From Betaproteobacteria bacterium (GTDB taxonomy: Bacteria > Pseudomonadota > Gammaproteobacteria > Burkholderiales > SG8-39), in NCBI GenBank assembly GCA_005881595.1, contig VBBY01000053.1:1-55836 (forward strand): a stretch of DNA of 55,836 bases, in the 5' to 3' direction. The number at the start of each line of letters is the position of its first letter. The first letter of the stretch is position 1. The position numbers and the translations under genes are program-made. Positions 54,617 through 55,836 of this stretch are shown in pieces. The notes beneath the pieces were generated by a model. That model saw only the letters and a list, made by a program, of their open reading frames with translations. It made no database searches and was not told where the DNA came from.

Positions 54617-55474
54617 TTAGAGCTTGAGAAGCTTGGCCGCGTTCTCTTTGAAAATTTTTTGTTTTACTTCCGCTCTGATCGGCAGCTTCTCGAACTCCTC
54701 CATCCAGCGCTCGGGCGAGATCACGGGGTAATCCGAGCCGAACAGCACTTTGTCCTTGAGCAGCGTATTGGCGTACTGCACGAGGATCGGCGGAAAGTAC
54801 TTCGGCGACCAGCCGGAAAGATCGATGTAGACCTGCGGCTTGTGCGTCGCCACCGACAGCGCCTCCTCCTGCCAGGGAAAGGACGGATGCGCGAGGATGA
54901 TCGGCATCTCCGGGAAATCGACCGCGACGTCGTCGAGCAGCATCGGCTGCGAGTACTTCAGCCGGATGCCGCCCCCGCCGCGCGTCGCCGCACCGACGCC
55001 GGTCTGCCCGGTGTGGAAGAGCGCCGGCAGCTTCGCTTCCGCGATCGCTTCGTACAGCGGGTAAGCCATGCGGTCGTTTGGAAAGAATTCCTGCACCGAG
55101 GGGTGAAACTTGAAGCCCTTGACGCCGTAATCCGCGATCAGCCGTTTCGCCGCGCGCACGCCCTCTGCGCCGCGATGGGGATTGATGCTCGCGAAGGGGA
55201 TCGCGACGTCGCCATGCTGGTGTGCGAGCTCGGCGATCTCCTCGTTCGTGATCTTGGGGCTCGAGCCCTTCCCGCCATCGACAGTGAACACCACGAAGGC
55301 CATCTTCAGCTTGCGGTACATCTGCGCCATCTCGGGCACGGTCTGGTGCTGCGGCTGGTAGCGGAAGTAGCGCCCCATCGCCTGCTGCGACTCGGTGGGA
55401 GCATCGTCGACCTGCAGCGCCGACTTCCAGGCGTGCGTATGGACGTCGATGGCGACGATGCTTTCGAGATTCAT
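54617..55474 (-). CDS. amidohydrolase-2 family protein
   Basis: A 285-residue TIM-barrel amidohydrolase. Metal ligands are suggested by IDVHTHAW at residues 9-16, GVKGFKFHPSVQEF, PALFHTGQTG, LAHPSFPWQ and LFGSDYPVISPERW. The substrate is not identifiable; related enzymes decarboxylate or hydrolyse aromatic-derived acids. The start at 55474 begins at MNLESIVAIDVHTH. It is divergent from the right-edge membrane protein and leads into rtcB, eight bases on. Confidence 0.88.
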   Translation of the reverse strand: MNLESIVAIDVHTHAWKSALQVDDAPTESQQAMGRYFRYQPQHQTVPEMAQMYRKLKMAFVVFTVDGGKGSSPKITNEEIAELAHQHGDVAIPFASINPHRGAEGVRAAKRLIADYGVKGFKFHPSVQEFFPNDRMAYPLYEAIAEAKLPALFHTGQTGVGAATRGGGGIRLKYSQPMLLDDVAVDFPEMPIILAHPSFPWQEEALSVATHKPQVYIDLSGWSPKYFPPILVQYANTLLKDKVLFGSDYPVISPERWMEEFEKLPIRAEVKQKIFKENAAKLLKL

Positions 55475-55486
55475 GGCATGGACCCT

Positions 55487-55836
55487 GTGCTTAGAATACC
55501 GCAGGAAAATCAGGGACAGACCCCAATTTCCAAGCTCAAGCTCTACGCGCTTGCACTGCTCGCCGCGATCACGCTCGTTAGGCCGATTGTCGAGACGCTG
55601 ATGACCGGCCGCGTCGAGCCTTTCAGCAACTTCGACCTCGGCGGCAGCTTCCTCTCGCTGCTGCCGATCTATTGGTGGTACCACCTCGACAAGGACCAGA
55701 CCGGGTACCGGGCCGGGCCGCTTCTCAACGTCGGCGTGGCGGCGCTTGCGATCGTCGCGCTCCCGGTGTATTTCGTTCGCTCGCGCGGCTGGAAGCGCGG
55801 CGGCATCATCTGCCTTTACGCGCTTGGCGCAGTGGG
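55487..55836 (+). CDS. integral membrane protein (3' partial, start uncertain)
   Basis: A plus-strand frame open to the window edge, encoding a hydrophobic protein. A first helix LKLYALALLAAITLVRPIVETL is followed by FLSLLPIYWWYHLDKDQTGYRAGPL and a second helix around VGVAALAIVALPVYFVRSRGW. The YWWYHLDK and RSRGWKRG segments look like a conserved proteobacterial family of unknown function. No ATG precedes the first helix. GTG at 55487 is in frame, but its leader runs through a palindromic repeat, so the true start may have been lost. Confidence 0.65.
   Translation, partial: MLRIPQENQGQTPISKLKLYALALLAAITLVRPIVETLMTGRVEPFSNFDLGGSFLSLLPIYWWYHLDKDQTGYRAGPLLNVGVAALAIVALPVYFVRSRGWKRGGIICLYALGAV
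55505..55530. repeat. imperfect palindrome with GGGACAGACCCC core
   Basis: The sequence AAAT-CA-GGG-ACAGA-CCC-CA-ATTT forms an imperfect hairpin directly before the right-edge membrane protein. I recall this GGGACAGACCCC core from dispersed intergenic palindromes in betaproteobacteria, but no second copy or transposase is in this window. Confidence 0.5.

Overview
The window is GC-rich, densely coded bacterial DNA from a betaproteobacterium, most likely a Burkholderiales or related environmental lineage. The clues are a BoxR-controlled aerobic benzoyl-CoA cluster, an iscRSUA-hscBA-fdx-iscX operon, orphan TctC-type binding proteins, and many uptake and acyl-CoA genes. I saw no rRNA, tRNA, CRISPR array, integrase or intact insertion sequence.

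Layout. 1-1792: the end of a Gfo/Idh/MocA oxidoreductase coupled to a TctC binding protein. 1773-8143: a flavodoxin divergent from boxR-boxC-boxB, a small helical protein and a feruloyl-CoA-synthase-like ligase. 8148-12499: a small conserved protein, an AhpD-like protein, a membrane protein, yciB, bolA, a parvulin, a macrodomain protein and a secreted MsrA. 12506-17646: the isc operon on the minus strand, with a recognisable IscR-type promoter. Its hscB and hscA are both broken. 17734-20463: cysE, trmJ, suhB and a Rap1a-like secreted protein. 20468-31711: a nine-gene minus-strand run in which four exported, uncharacterised proteins lead into a complete peptide ABC transporter. The four are two lipoproteins, a TolB-like propeller and a TPR protein. 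31843-40008: small-molecule uptake and catabolism genes (a second TctC protein, FAH-family and VOC enzymes, a polar amino acid ABC transporter, an amidohydrolase, a broken SDR gene and a MaoC protein). 40005-42027: a MATE pump and its probable TetR regulator, with matching operators. 42028-42484: a gene-poor stretch with twin palindromes and a HipA-like C-terminal remnant. 42485-47275: mutS, tatD and an acyl-CoA ligase. 47272-49905: tandem BamE-like lipoproteins and a two-subunit aconitase X. 49909-55474: fdxA, cnoX, a glycosyltransferase, a lipoprotein, an MFS pump, rtcB and an amidohydrolase. A membrane protein runs off the right edge.

How it fits together. Many neighbours share ATGA, GTGA or TAATG overlaps, so most blocks are probably translationally coupled operons. 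The box cluster would activate an aromatic acid to its CoA ester, epoxidise the ring and cleave it hydrolytically. boxA, the reductase, is not in view. The most unusual block is the nine-gene envelope and peptide-uptake run. The most unusual sequence feature is that hscB, hscA and an SDR gene have each lost an internal stretch of roughly 80-100 bases with a frame change, while all flanking genes are intact. This is either real decay or an assembly fault, and it must be resolved before any statement about Fe-S chaperoning in this organism.
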